In this document: positions 26,176-35,219 of the stretch, in pieces | How positions within the stretch are numbered: position 1 is the stretch's first letter | Layout: each line of letters opens with the position of its first letter | NCBI GenBank assembly: GCA_039029355.1 | Contig: JBCCGI010000066.1 | Location: 1 to 45,225 of the forward strand | Origin: JBCCGI01 sp039029355 | GTDB lineage: Bacteria; Planctomycetota; UBA1135; GCA-002686595 | Direction: 5' to 3' | Length of the DNA stretch: 45,225 bases | Notes under the pieces: model-generated | Databases searched by the model: none | Told to the model about the DNA's origin: nothing | What the model saw: the letters and a program-made list of their open reading frames with translations, nothing else | Position numbers and translations under genes: made by a program

Positions 26176-27661
26176 CGGCCAAGAGCTCGCGCACGAACAG
26201 CGCCAGCGCCACCGCGAGGAACACGAGCAGCAGCGCCATCCGCACCGACGTGATGGTCCAGAACGACGCGAAGTCGCCCGACGCCTGCGCCGCGTACCAC
26301 AGGTAGGGGAGCTGCACGTACATCACGACTTCGAGCGCAACCACCAGCGCCAGCAGCAGCCGCGAACGAGGCGCGAGCAGCAGGCCCAGCGCGGTGACCC
26401 AGATCACCCATTGGGGCGAGAAGAACTCCGAGAACACGATCGAGAACAGCGTCGCGGTTAGGCACCCAAGGAGCAGCGCGCGGTTGCTGCGCACCGGCAG
26501 GAGCGCCAGCAGGAAGCCGGGCGCCAGCTGCAGCAACTTGAAGACGCGCTCGAGCGAACCACGCGCCGAGGGCTCGAACCAGCCCCAGCTGTCGGGGTTG
26601 GTCAGGATCGCCAGGAACGAGGAGTGGTTCGGCTGGCGCACGTTGGCGTGCCAGTCGAAGACGAAGCGCACGGCGTCGACGCCGCCGCCGTGCCAGAAGA
26701 ACGTCACGCCGAGCAGCGCCACGATGACCACGCCGGCCAGCGCGCCGGGGACGATCGCGCCCTGGATCAGCGCCGTGCGCCAGTCGGCCGGCTCGGCGCC
26801 CGGCTCGGGGGGGGCGCGCAGCAGGCGGACGTTCTGCGAGAGGAACAGCGGCAGCAGCACGATCGGCGACCACTTGGTCATGATCGCGACGCCGAGCACG
26901 AAGCCCGCTCCGCGGCGGCGTCCGGAGAGCTGCAGGTGCAGCGCCAGCGCCACCAGGCTCGTGACCACGAGGTCGAAGCGGTTGAAGCCGAAGTAGAGGC
27001 TGGCGGGCAGCAGCAGGAGCAGCGCCCACCCCGGTGCGTGGCCGAGCCGGCGCAGGTTGAGCGCCGCGAGCGTCAGCAGCACCAGGTACCAGCAGGCCAT
27101 CGTGACGTGGTGCGCGCTGCCGTAGGCCTCGCGCGTGCTCAGGAGCTCCTCGTCGCGCCGCTGGCTCGCGGCGCGGGCGGCCTCTAGCGCCCCGCGCGCC
27201 GCCGCGCGATCGAGCTCTGCGAAGCGCGCCAGCCGCGTCGCCACCGCGCCGACGTCGGGCATCTTCGCCGGCGGCAGGGGGCACAGCTCGCGCGCCACCT
27301 CGGGCGGGACGCCGCCGCGCTCCAGCTCCGCCCACGCGGCCCGGATCGAGCCGTGCGGCTCTCCGCGCTCGACCCCGTGCTCGATGACGAGGTACGGCAG
27401 CCCCATCAGCCAGGTCGTGAGCTGCGGGTACTCCGAGAACTCGTCGAGATACGGCGTGCCGCCCGAGGCCAGCCAGCGCCCGCGCTGCTGGTAGGCGAGG
27501 CGGTCGTAGGTGTCCTCGAGCAGGAAGGGGTGCGCCCGCGACGCCGCCGGGTTGGGGCCGCCGCGGGGCTCGCCGAGGCCGACCTCGTGCGTCAGGAGCA
27601 GCGCGGCGAGAGCGGCGGCGACGACCGCCCCGGCGAGGAGGAGCGTGGATCTCAGGCTCAT
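26144..27661 (-). CDS. Polytopic GT87-like (DUF2029) mannosyltransferase-type membrane protein
   Basis: 505 residues with about ten to twelve hydrophobic segments. The first loop has L-L-E-D-T-Y-D-R-L-A-Y-Q and Y-L-D-E-F-S-E-Y-P-Q-L, the acidic plus Y-P pattern of GT87-type GT-C enzymes, which use polyprenyl-phosphate mannose. A soluble helical insert at about 105-170 (P-P-E-V-A-R-E-L ... A-A-R-A-A-S-Q-R-R-D) follows the early membrane segments. Later hallmarks are F-G-F-N-R-F-D-L, I-M-T-K-W-S-P-I-V-L-L-P and F-F-S-P-Q-W-V-I-W. It ends inside the convergent sulfatase-like gene (32 bp overlap) and is divergent from the membrane protein at 27709. Family is likely; substrate unknown. Confidence 0.78.
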   Translation of the reverse strand: MSLRSTLLLAGAVVAAALAALLLTHEVGLGEPRGGPNPAASRAHPFLLEDTYDRLAYQQRGRWLASGGTPYLDEFSEYPQLTTWLMGLPYLVIEHGVERGEPHGSIRAAWAELERGGVPPEVARELCPLPPAKMPDVGAVATRLARFAELDRAAARGALEAARAASQRRDEELLSTREAYGSAHHVTMACWYLVLLTLAALNLRRLGHAPGWALLLLLPASLYFGFNRFDLVVTSLVALALHLQLSGRRRGAGFVLGVAIMTKWSPIVLLPLFLSQNVRLLRAPPEPGAEPADWRTALIQGAIVPGALAGVVIVALLGVTFFWHGGGVDAVRFVFDWHANVRQPNHSSFLAILTNPDSWGWFEPSARGSLERVFKLLQLAPGFLLALLPVRSNRALLLGCLTATLFSIVFSEFFSPQWVIWVTALGLLLAPRSRLLLALVVALEVVMYVQLPYLWYAAQASGDFASFWTITSVRMALLLVFLAVALALFVRELLAARGSPYPRAS

Positions 27662-27708
27662 GCGAAGGCGCGGCGGATTCTCGTCGGGCGGGAAAGTACG
27701 ATCAAGGG

Positions 27709-29601
27709 ATGCGGCTCGTGCGACGGTCGGCTTGGTTTTGGGTGGGGTTTCTGCTCGTGCTCGTCGCGCGCGGGCTGGTGGCGGCGTCGCGGCTCGATGC
27801 GTTTCGCGGCGAGGAACTCTACCAGGGCAGCTTCGCCTGGGCGCTGCTCTCGGGCATGCCGCTGGACCCCGAGCACCTGCCGGTCATCGTCCACCTGCGC
27901 GGCTCGGTGGTCTTCGGAGCCCTCGCCGCGCCGCTCTTCGCGGCCGCCGGGCCGTCCTACGGCGCGCTGAAGGCGCTCGCGAGCCTCTGGTCGGCGGCGT
28001 CGGGGGGGATCCTGGCGTGGCTGCTCGGCCGACGCTTCGGAGCGCGCGGCGCGCTGCTCGGCGCCGGGCTCTTCTGCCTGCTGCCGCCGGCCTACCTCAT
28101 GGTGGACGCCTCGGCCTTCGGCAGCCACCTCGACGCGGTGCTGCCGATCCTGGCCTCGCTGGCGCTCCTTCTGGCCCGCGAGGGGCCGCTGGGCTGGCGA
28201 CGCGCGCTGGCCCTGGGCGGGCTCCTCGGCTTCGGCGCGTTCTTCTCGCTGCAGTTCGCGGTCGCGCTGCCGGCGCTGCTCCTCGCCTGGCTGGCGGTCG
28301 ACCGGCGCTTCTTCCTGCGGCCGGTGAGCCTCCTGACGCTCGCCGGCGCGGCGCTCCCGGCGGCCGCGATTCCGCTCGTCAGCACCTCGACGACGCTGGT
28401 CACCAAGCCGATGAGCGCGCACTTCATGCCCGAAGGCGTCGGCGGCTTCGCCGACAAGCTGCAGGCCGCGCTGGGCGGCGACCTGGTGCGGGCGCTGCTC
28501 TTCGAGGTCGCGGGCGGGGTGCTGGCGGGGTGGGTCTACGCGCTCGCGGTGGTGGTCGCGCTCGTGCTGCTCGCGCCGCGCTTGCGCGAGCTGGATCCGC
28601 TGGCGGTCTTCGCGCTTGCCCATCCGCTCCTGGTGGCGGGGGCGTTCGTCGCGTCGGACTTTGAGCTCAACTTCGTGGTGCTGTCGAACGGGATGGGGAG
28701 CCGCTACCTCATGCCGATGATGCCGGCCCTGGTGGTCGCGCTGGTGCTCGGCGTCGAACGCCTCGCCGCCGGTCCGCGCATCGGCGCGGTCGCGCTGGCC
28801 GCGGCGCCGCTGGTCGCCGGAGCGCTCGGCTTCTACGGGCTGCTCGACTCCGGCCCGCTCTTCGACCTGCCGCCGCGCAAGGGCACCAACTACCCGTTCT
28901 TCGCGGTGCACTTCCAGCACGCGGGCGGGGGGATGCGCGCGCAGCTCGACTGGGCCGACCGCGTGGACCCGGACTGGGCCGCGTACCGTCCGTTGGCCTA
29001 CGGCTTCGTCCACCCGCCCGAGGACACGCTGCCCGCCCCCGGCACACCGCCGCCGCCGGCCGCGCTGATGAAGGTGCGCGAGCTCCCGTCCGAGGTGCAG
29101 CCCTTCGTGCTGGCGAGCCTCGGCGCGCGCGCCGCGACGACGGTCGAGCGCCGCGCCGTGGTCGACGCGATGGAGGCCCTGCCCCGCGACCAGCCCGAGG
29201 CGGCCTGGTTCCTGCGCGGCATGGGGCGCGGGCTGATGTCGCTCGGCATGGCCGAGGCCGTCGCCGCCGGCGAGGGCGTGCCCAAGGTGTACCGCGCTCT
29301 GACCTCGCTGCCCGAGCGCGGCCGCGACGAGCTCGCGCTCGGCGCGGGCTTTCACCTTGGCCACCTCTTCACGCCGTACAACGAGAACTTCCGCGCGGTC
29401 GTCGAGCGGATGGACGCGCTGCCGCCCGACGTGCGCCGCCCGTTCGCCTTCGGCCTGGGGCTCGGCTGGCGCCTGCGCTTCCGCGAGGAGACCTACGAGC
29501 CGCCGACGCCGGGCGCGGCGAAGATCGAGCAGCTGCTGGCGGGCGAGGACCGCGCGGCGTTCCGCGCGGCCCTGGTGGCACCGGGCGACGCCTGGCGCTA
29601 G
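27709..29601 (+). CDS. Large membrane protein, possible GT-C fold, with soluble C-terminal domain
   Basis: 630 residues. Residues 1-400 contain about ten membrane segments; residues about 415-630 are soluble and helical. The first loop reads F-R-G-E-E-L-Y-Q-G-S-F-A-W-A-L-L-S-G, with acidic residues where GT-C enzymes have their catalytic Asp/Glu, and V-D-A-S-A-F-G-S-H recalls loop motifs of that fold. No strict family signature was recognised, so a glycosyltransferase role is a guess supported by position beside the glycan block. The soluble end has repeated short helices (R-A-V-V-D-A-M-E-A-L-P; R-A-L-T-S-L-P-E-R; V-V-E-R-M-D-A-L-P-P) with a period of about 40-70 residues, perhaps helical repeats. 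Its TAG stop lies inside the left arm of the inverted repeat at 29598-29765. Confidence 0.7.
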   Translation: MRLVRRSAWFWVGFLLVLVARGLVAASRLDAFRGEELYQGSFAWALLSGMPLDPEHLPVIVHLRGSVVFGALAAPLFAAAGPSYGALKALASLWSAASGGILAWLLGRRFGARGALLGAGLFCLLPPAYLMVDASAFGSHLDAVLPILASLALLLAREGPLGWRRALALGGLLGFGAFFSLQFAVALPALLLAWLAVDRRFFLRPVSLLTLAGAALPAAAIPLVSTSTTLVTKPMSAHFMPEGVGGFADKLQAALGGDLVRALLFEVAGGVLAGWVYALAVVVALVLLAPRLRELDPLAVFALAHPLLVAGAFVASDFELNFVVLSNGMGSRYLMPMMPALVVALVLGVERLAAGPRIGAVALAAAPLVAGALGFYGLLDSGPLFDLPPRKGTNYPFFAVHFQHAGGGMRAQLDWADRVDPDWAAYRPLAYGFVHPPEDTLPAPGTPPPPAALMKVRELPSEVQPFVLASLGARAATTVERRAVVDAMEALPRDQPEAAWFLRGMGRGLMSLGMAEAVAAGEGVPKVYRALTSLPERGRDELALGAGFHLGHLFTPYNENFRAVVERMDALPPDVRRPFAFGLGLGWRLRFREETYEPPTPGAAKIEQLLAGEDRAAFRAALVAPGDAWR

Positions 29602-29765
29602 GAGCCAGTCCGGGTTTCGCAGTCCGCGATGCAGCGATCCTTGAGCCCAGCTCTGCGTCGCCCCGAGGCCCCCAAGGGTATCCAACCCTGGGGGGCTCGA
29701 CGCTCCTTGATCTGAGCTCGATGCTCTCTACCTCGCGAACCGCGAATACCCGGACTGGCTCCTAG
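29598..29765. repeat. Whole-spacer inverted repeat between convergent genes (element A)
   Basis: CTAGGAGCCAGTCCGGG at 29598-29614 is an exact inverted copy of 29749-29765. Pairing continues inward with mismatches over about 80 bases per arm to a central C-rich/G-rich hairpin at 29664-29700. The TAG stops of both convergent genes (29599-29601 and 29762-29764) occupy the same position in the two arms, so the element fills the entire spacer. Part of the left arm (29622-29637) recurs exactly, in inverted orientation, at 39333-39348. Confidence 0.8.
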
Positions 29766-31471
29766 GCCCCGATCAGGAACGACAGCCCGCCCGTCAGCCG
29801 GAAGGGCTCACCCGGCGCGACGCCGGCGAGGTCCGCGAAGAGCGCCTGGGAGTACAGCGTGCTGCCCTGCAGCGTCGGGTCCGGCGGAATCACCAGGTGG
29901 AACTCCACCGGCGTTGCGCCGCCCCAGGTCGAGCCGCCGCCGAAGATCACCGCGGGGTTGGGCGGCGCGATGCCGAGCAGGAGCTCGCCCAGCCCCGGCA
30001 GCTCCTGCCCGCACGGCGGCCAGCCGTCCGCCGGCTGGAACGAGAAGGGCAGGAAGACGGTGACCCCCGGCGCCTGCCCGTCGTCCACCTCGAGGTCGAG
30101 CACGCCGCCCAGCACCGGCTCGCCGCCCGCGTGTTGCAGCGTGCCCGCGTTGACGGTGCACGACGGCATGGTCTGCACCAGCCCGCCGTCGAAGGGGGTG
30201 ACGCACCCGGTGTACTCGGCGTAGAAGCGCATCTGCGAGACCGAGAGCGGGTGGAAGAACGTCGTGTGGTTGACGTAGCCGCCGTCGCACAGGTGGCAGT
30301 AGCTCATCAGCGTGCCCTCGCCGCTGCACACCTGCTCGGTCTGGCAGTAGCCCCAGTACTCGCTCGGCGGGCAGGCGTCGACCGGCTCGGGGCACCAGTC
30401 GTGCGTGTGCGGCGCGCTGAAGTTGTGCCCGATCTCGTGGGTGAACACGATGAAGTCCCAGTTGAGCGTGCTGACCTCGACCGGGAACGGCGTGCCGCCG
30501 TGGATGTTGCCGCTGACGGCGAAGGCGAAGAACGGGTCGCAGAGGGAGCCGACCCAGGCGACGCCGCAGCCGAGGCTGGCGCCGCTCACGAAGTGGTAGA
30601 GGTCCGCGGCGACCGGCGCGGCGCCGCCGTAGCCCCAGATGCCCTGGAACTCGTAGAGCACGTCGAAGCAGCCGCCGGCGTCGGGCGTCAGCCAGGGGTC
30701 GTCGGCGGTGGTGTAGAAGCCGACGTACGGCGCGGTGAGGACGACTCCGATCTGCTGGGCATAGCGGTCGCTGGCCGCCCCGAGCAGCGCGGCGAGGTAC
30801 GCCTCGGCCGCGTCGAGGTCGTCGAACAGGTCGAAGTACTGGTAGTCGGTCTCGATCGCGATCTCGCACTCCAGCAGCGCGAGCGACCCCGCGTGCAGCT
30901 CGCCGCGGCCCCCGGCGGAGAGCGACGCGGCGGCGGGCGCCGGCCAGGCCGGGAGCTCGTCGTTGCCGCAGACCGCGGACGGCGCGGCGCCGGCGGAGCG
31001 CAGCTCGCGCTCGGTGCGCCAGCGCGAGCGCGAGGCGCCCCAGTCGCCGCCGGGGCCCGGCTCGGCCATCAGGTGGTAGAGCTCGTCTCCGCGCCGCAAC
31101 CAGCCGCGTGAGCCGTGGCGCGAGAAGGCGAAGTAGCCGCTCTCGCCGCTATCCTCCCCGGCGCCCAGCACCGACGCGCGCCAGAGGCTCGACCCGTCAC
31201 CAAGACGGCGCTCGGTTCGCACGCCGTCCACGTAGACGTCGGTCGCACGGAAGGGGTCGAGGACGGCGCGCAGCTCGAGATGCACCTCGCCGCCGCCGGG
31301 TAGGGAAATCGGCCCCACGAGGGCCGTATCGCTCCGCGCGAGCGTGTCGAGCGCACCGGAGCGTAGAGTCAGAGTCGACGCGTCGCCGGCTGAGGGCGAC
31401 AAGGGGAAAGGGAGCGACTGCGCGTGGGCGGACAGGACGGCCGCGCACGCGAGGACGATCGAAGCACCCAT
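29762..31471 (-). CDS. Exported reprolysin-like metzincin protease
   Basis: 569 residues; AGGAGG lies seven bases before the ATG. A signal peptide (residues 1-17) is followed by a propeptide-like beta region to about residue 180. The catalytic domain carries H345-E346-I-G-H349-N-F-S-A-P-H355, the HExxHxxxxxH metzincin zinc site, and the Met-turn in G-T-L-M-S-Y-C. Several Cys around the site (D-W-C-P-E-P, D-A-C-P-P, V-C-S-G-E, C-H-L-C) probably form disulfides. The last 110-120 residues form a separate beta module ending S-T-L-Y-S-Q-A-L-F-A-D, resembling the middle module of the beta-helix protein at 18064-20640. An extracellular endopeptidase is expected. It lies downstream of the sugar dehydrogenase on the same strand, 106 bp apart. 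Confidence 0.9.
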   Translation of the reverse strand: MGASIVLACAAVLSAHAQSLPFPLSPSAGDASTLTLRSGALDTLARSDTALVGPISLPGGGEVHLELRAVLDPFRATDVYVDGVRTERRLGDGSSLWRASVLGAGEDSGESGYFAFSRHGSRGWLRRGDELYHLMAEPGPGGDWGASRSRWRTERELRSAGAAPSAVCGNDELPAWPAPAAASLSAGGRGELHAGSLALLECEIAIETDYQYFDLFDDLDAAEAYLAALLGAASDRYAQQIGVVLTAPYVGFYTTADDPWLTPDAGGCFDVLYEFQGIWGYGGAAPVAADLYHFVSGASLGCGVAWVGSLCDPFFAFAVSGNIHGGTPFPVEVSTLNWDFIVFTHEIGHNFSAPHTHDWCPEPVDACPPSEYWGYCQTEQVCSGEGTLMSYCHLCDGGYVNHTTFFHPLSVSQMRFYAEYTGCVTPFDGGLVQTMPSCTVNAGTLQHAGGEPVLGGVLDLEVDDGQAPGVTVFLPFSFQPADGWPPCGQELPGLGELLLGIAPPNPAVIFGGGSTWGGATPVEFHLVIPPDPTLQGSTLYSQALFADLAGVAPGEPFRLTGGLSFLIGA

Positions 31472-31530
31472 GGGGATCCTCCTGCTTCAAACGTGGGGAA
31501 CTCACTCCTCGCTGGTTCCCGTATGCGACC

Positions 31531-31556
31531 ACCGGGGGGCGGTCACGCTCCCCGGT
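31531..31556 (-). terminator. Hairpin after the PQQ dehydrogenase gene
   Basis: ACCGGGG and CCCCGGT form a perfect 7 bp stem in the 106-base gap between the dehydrogenase stop (31578) and the metzincin start (31471). There is no T-run, so it may only attenuate. Confidence 0.4.
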
Positions 31557-31577
31557 ACGCTTTCCGTGCCGCGGACC

Positions 31578-34505
31578 CTATTGGCACTCGTCCGGCACGC
31601 CGTCCTCGTCCGCGTCGGCGCTCGTCCCGAACACGAGATCGAAGAGGTCGTGCACGCCGTTGGCGTTGCAGTCGGTCTCGCACTCGTCGGGGCGGCCGTT
31701 GTCGTTGAGATCGAGCGAGGTGCCGGCCGCGATCTCGAGCGCGTCGGACACGCCGTTGAAGTTGCAGTCGTCGGCGAAGTAGAGCCCCACGGTCTCGGTC
31801 GTCGCCAGCCCCAGGGGGTCGCTGACGGTCAGCTCGATCGTCCAGTACAGCACGTCGCCGGGATCGCTCCCGTGCCCGACGAAGGTGCCTGAGGTCGAGC
31901 AGCTCGTGTCGGGGGGCTCGGGGTGGAAGTGGTTGTCGTGGACCAGCGTCGTCTGCCACACGCACGAGAGCTCCGAGGTCGCGTGCTCGGCGTCGCTTGA
32001 CACCGCCTCGTAGGGGAGCGTGACGATGTCGCTCACGTCGACCGCGGAGCCGTGCACCGGGCTCAGGACCTGCACCGCGGGCGGGGAGTTGTTGACCGAC
32101 ACCGTCACCGACGCGCAGTCGACGTTGCCGAAGTCGTCGGTGACGAGCAGCGTCGCCGTGTAGTTGCGCGGCACCGCCACCGACCCGGTGGCCAGCGCGC
32201 GCAGCTCGGCCGAGCCCACGAACTCGAACGTTCCGCCGGGCGCGCCGATCACGCGCACGCCGTCGCCGACGACGGGGTCGAAGCGGATCTCGTAGGTCTC
32301 GAAGCTCGGGCCGCCGGCGAAGGACGTGGGGTAGGGCGGCGCGAAGGCGAGCCCCGTGACCGGCGTCCACACGCCCGTGCCCGCGCCTCTGACCTGCACG
32401 TCGATGGTCTCAAACCAGCCGCCCTCCTGCCCGGGGTAGCGGAAGCCCTCCTGGAACACCAGCCCGCGCAGCTCGCGCGCTCCGGACAGCTCGTAGCCCA
32501 GCCAGTCGAGCGGGCCTTTGTCGGGCTTCGCCGTCAGCGGGTCGACGTGCGTCGTGTCGAACTGCAGGTAGGAGACGACCGAGGCCAGCGGCGGGTAGAA
32601 GCCGTCGCGCAGCAGCTCGGCGTCGGGGTTGCCGAAGCCCATCGGCGCCGGCGGGTCGAGCTCGAACAGCCGCGCGATGAGCTCGGATGACGGCGACACG
32701 TCCTGGGTGGGGAAGGCGTGGCTGAGGGCGGCCTGGGAGGACGAAGGGGTGCCGTCGCTGAAGGTCCACTCGAAGCTCAGCGCGCGGCCCTCGGGGTCGG
32801 TCGAGCCGCCCGCGTCGAGCTGAACGGTGAGCGGCGCCGGGCCGTAGAGCGGCGAGGCGGAGATCACCGCCTCGGGCGGGAGGTTGTCGGTGGAGTACGA
32901 GATGCGCCGCACCGAGAAGTCCCCCGGCGCGTAGACGTCGACGTAGTAGAGGTCGCCGGTCAGCGGGTGCACGGTGAGGTCGACCACCGCTCCCACGGTC
33001 GGCGCGAAGTTGCGCACCTCCAGGAGGTTGTCGGCGGCGTCGAAGATCAGGTTCTTGATCCACTGCTCGCCGTGGTCGGCGTGGAAGTAGGTGCCGTGGT
33101 ACTGCGCCGGGTAGCTGCCGCCGGTGTACCACGCTCCGCCGATCGAGCAGTTGCCGGGGAAGGGCTCGCCCGCCACCGGCGACGCGGGGCTCCCGAGCGG
33201 CTCGGTCGCGGCGTCGCCCTGGGCGTCGAAGGTCGGCACGAGCGCCAGGTCGGCGAAGTGCTTCCACGCCAGCGCCGGCCGCGCGTGCACGAAGGTCGGC
33301 ACCGGGTCCTGCACCTGGATCTTCGGCAGGCAGGGGTTGGGCCAGCTGGCGGGGTGGAGCGAGTCCTCGACGACCAGGTCCTGGAAGTAGAAGAACGGCT
33401 GCTGGCACTCGAGCAGGCCGAAGAGCGGGTTCGGCGCGTCGAGGTTCGCGACCGGCGCCGCCAGGGTGTCGAGCTCGGGCGCGAGCCCCTGCCACAGCGG
33501 CCAGCCGAAGTTCTCGCCGCCGCGGCAGACGTTGAGCTCCTCCCAGACGAACCCGCCGACGTCACCGATGAACAGCGTGCCGAGGCCGGCGCTGCCCGGC
33601 CGCAGCGTCATCCGGAACGGGTTGCGCAGGCCGAGCGCCCACACCCTCGACGGCGTCGCCATCGGCAGGGCCGGGTTGAACCACGGGTTGCCCGGCAGCC
33701 CCGCGCCCGTCGCGGGGTCGAGGCGCAGCACCTTGCCCGACAGCGAGTCGAGCAGCTGCGCGCGGTGGTTCGCGATCTCCTCCTTGGGCGCGAGGATCCC
33801 GTCGGCGACGCACGAGCTGCTCCCGTAGCCGTTGTTGTTCCCCTCGCCGGTCGAGACGGCCAGGCTGCCGTCCTCGAAGAAGAGCAGCGTGCCGCAGCCG
33901 TGGATGCCGCAGATCGGCAGGCCGTCGGACGCGGTCTCGCCCAGCAGCACCTTGCGCGACTCCGGATCGACCGTCAGGAAGCCGTCGGCCGCGTTGGCGG
34001 TGTAGCGCACCAGCCGGCCGATCGTGTTCTCCCAGAACTGGTCCTCGGCCGGGTCGTACAGCGGCGTCCCCGCGTACAGCAGGTGGTGCTTGTCGACGCA
34101 GTAGAAGAGGTAGAGGTAGCCGTTGTTCAGGAAGTCGGGGTCGAGCGCGAAGCCCTTGAGCCCGTGGGACTCCCAGTTGCCGACCTCCTCGGACAGGTCG
34201 ATCAGCGGCCACGGCAGCTTGTAGCCGTCCTGCACGATCCAGACGCGCCCGCCCTTGTCCCAGACGTACATCCGCCCGCCTGCGTCGAAGACCAGGCCGA
34301 CCGGCTGCTCCCAGTCGGACGAGACCGCGACGTCGGTGAAGCCCGGCGGCAGCTCGGCGAGGCTGCCGCCGTTGCCGCATGGCTCGGGCAGCGAGCGCCC
34401 CGCGGGCCCGGGTAGGGTCCGCGGGTCCTTGGTCGGCGAGAGCTGGGCGAGGAGCGGGGAGGCGAGGAGGAGGAGAGCCGTCGAGCGGGCGAAGGGAACG
34501 AGCAT
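31578..34505 (-). CDS. Exported PQQ-type glucose/sorbosone dehydrogenase with PKD domain and C-terminal calcium-type repeats
   Basis: 975 residues with a signal peptide (M-L-V-P-F-A-R-S-T-A-L-L-L-L-A-S-P-L-L-A-Q). Residues about 40-540 are a six-bladed propeller of the soluble glucose/sorbosone dehydrogenase type: W-E-Q-P-V-G-L-V-F-D, G-L-K-G-F-A-L-D-P-D-F, I-H-G-C-G-T-L-L-F, W-A-L-G-L-R-N-P-F-R, G-E-N-F-G-W-P-L. These enzymes oxidise sugars with PQQ outside the cytoplasm. A PKD domain follows at about 545-590 (S-P-L-Y-G-P-A-P-L-T-V-Q-L-D-A), then beta domains. The last roughly 64 residues hold two copies of D-C-N-x-N-G-x-x-D ... D-x-D/N-x-N/D-G-x-P-D-E-C, a calcium-type repeat frequent in planctomycete secreted proteins. 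Sugar specificity cannot be read from the sequence. Confidence 0.9.
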   Translation of the reverse strand: MLVPFARSTALLLLASPLLAQLSPTKDPRTLPGPAGRSLPEPCGNGGSLAELPPGFTDVAVSSDWEQPVGLVFDAGGRMYVWDKGGRVWIVQDGYKLPWPLIDLSEEVGNWESHGLKGFALDPDFLNNGYLYLFYCVDKHHLLYAGTPLYDPAEDQFWENTIGRLVRYTANAADGFLTVDPESRKVLLGETASDGLPICGIHGCGTLLFFEDGSLAVSTGEGNNNGYGSSSCVADGILAPKEEIANHRAQLLDSLSGKVLRLDPATGAGLPGNPWFNPALPMATPSRVWALGLRNPFRMTLRPGSAGLGTLFIGDVGGFVWEELNVCRGGENFGWPLWQGLAPELDTLAAPVANLDAPNPLFGLLECQQPFFYFQDLVVEDSLHPASWPNPCLPKIQVQDPVPTFVHARPALAWKHFADLALVPTFDAQGDAATEPLGSPASPVAGEPFPGNCSIGGAWYTGGSYPAQYHGTYFHADHGEQWIKNLIFDAADNLLEVRNFAPTVGAVVDLTVHPLTGDLYYVDVYAPGDFSVRRISYSTDNLPPEAVISASPLYGPAPLTVQLDAGGSTDPEGRALSFEWTFSDGTPSSSQAALSHAFPTQDVSPSSELIARLFELDPPAPMGFGNPDAELLRDGFYPPLASVVSYLQFDTTHVDPLTAKPDKGPLDWLGYELSGARELRGLVFQEGFRYPGQEGGWFETIDVQVRGAGTGVWTPVTGLAFAPPYPTSFAGGPSFETYEIRFDPVVGDGVRVIGAPGGTFEFVGSAELRALATGSVAVPRNYTATLLVTDDFGNVDCASVTVSVNNSPPAVQVLSPVHGSAVDVSDIVTLPYEAVSSDAEHATSELSCVWQTTLVHDNHFHPEPPDTSCSTSGTFVGHGSDPGDVLYWTIELTVSDPLGLATTETVGLYFADDCNFNGVSDALEIAAGTSLDLNDNGRPDECETDCNANGVHDLFDLVFGTSADADEDGVPDECQ

Positions 34506-34548
34506 GGCGGGGCGGTCGATGGGGCGGAGGCCTCCACCGCCATGCGGT

Positions 34549-34564
34549 GCGCCCGCAGGGGCGC
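34549..34564 (-). terminator. Small GC hairpin after the SRPBCC gene
   Basis: GCGCCC and GGGCGC form a 6 bp stem with a 4-base loop just downstream of the stop at 34573, in the 67-base gap before the dehydrogenase gene. A GGCGGT...ACCGCC inverted repeat overlaps the rest of the gap. No T-run. Confidence 0.35.
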
Positions 34565-34572
34565 GTCCGGCC

Positions 34573-35106
34573 CTAGCTGCCGCCCTCGACGCGGGTCTTG
34601 AGCTTCGCGAGCCCGTCGTCGAACGCGACCTCGAGCGCCGGCATCAACGCCATGGCGAGCAGGCCTCCCATGAACATGTCCATGTCGCCTTCGGTATACC
34701 AGGTCACCTTGGTGCCGGATCCCTCGGGCGCGTAACTGAAATTCCCGGTCGCCGTGGAGTCGAAGTCAAGGAACTCCAGGTCGTACGTGAATCCGGACGC
34801 AGGATCCGCTGACGTGATCGTCATGCGCCCGTGGCCGTGGGTGTCGCCCTGCCACTCCATCGACATGCCGGTGCCGGGCTCGCCGGTGTAGTCCCACTCG
34901 CAGGTGGGGTCGGCCTCGCGGTTCCACGCGGACCAGTCCTCCCAGGTGCGGAGGTCGATCAGCTGGGTGTGAACCTCCGCCGGCGGGGCGTTGATCACGA
35001 CGGTGCGCTCGAGCGACCATTCGGTCGGCAGCACGAACCCGAGCACCACCAGGCCGACGACGAGCAACAGCACGAGCACGCCGCAGCCGATGAGGAACTT
35101 CTTCAT
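34573..35106 (-). CDS. Membrane-anchored SRPBCC (polyketide cyclase/START-like) protein
   Basis: 177 residues from the ATG at 35106 (M-K-K-F-L-I-G-C-G-V). This is preferred over an upstream in-frame ATG at 35157 because it opens directly with a membrane segment (residues 4-27). The following domain starts W-S-L-E-R-T-V-V-I-N-A-P-P-A-E-V-H-T-Q-L-I-D-L-R-T-W-E-D-W-S-A-W, the standard opening of SRPBCC proteins, with later G-S-G-T-K-V-T-W-Y-T-E-G-D. These bind hydrophobic ligands in a deep cavity. The ligand is unknown. It is divergent from hemF (113 bp apart). Confidence 0.88.
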   Translation of the reverse strand: MKKFLIGCGVLVLLLVVGLVVLGFVLPTEWSLERTVVINAPPAEVHTQLIDLRTWEDWSAWNREADPTCEWDYTGEPGTGMSMEWQGDTHGHGRMTITSADPASGFTYDLEFLDFDSTATGNFSYAPEGSGTKVTWYTEGDMDMFMGGLLAMALMPALEVAFDDGLAKLKTRVEGGS

Positions 35107-35219
35107 TCTTGTCTGAGCCTTTCTTCGCTCTCCGGGTCGAGGGGGAAGGGAGTACACGGTTCCGTGCGTCGGATCTTCGCCCGGCCCCTCATTATTTTTC
35201 GCCGCGGCATCCTAGCGAC
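35107..35219. promoter_or_regulatory. Divergent region between the SRPBCC gene and hemF
   Basis: 113 bp. It contains CATTATTTTTCG at 35190-35201, the most A/T-rich run nearby, which may include a -10 element for hemF. I see no clear -35 box, operator or terminator. Confidence 0.25.
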
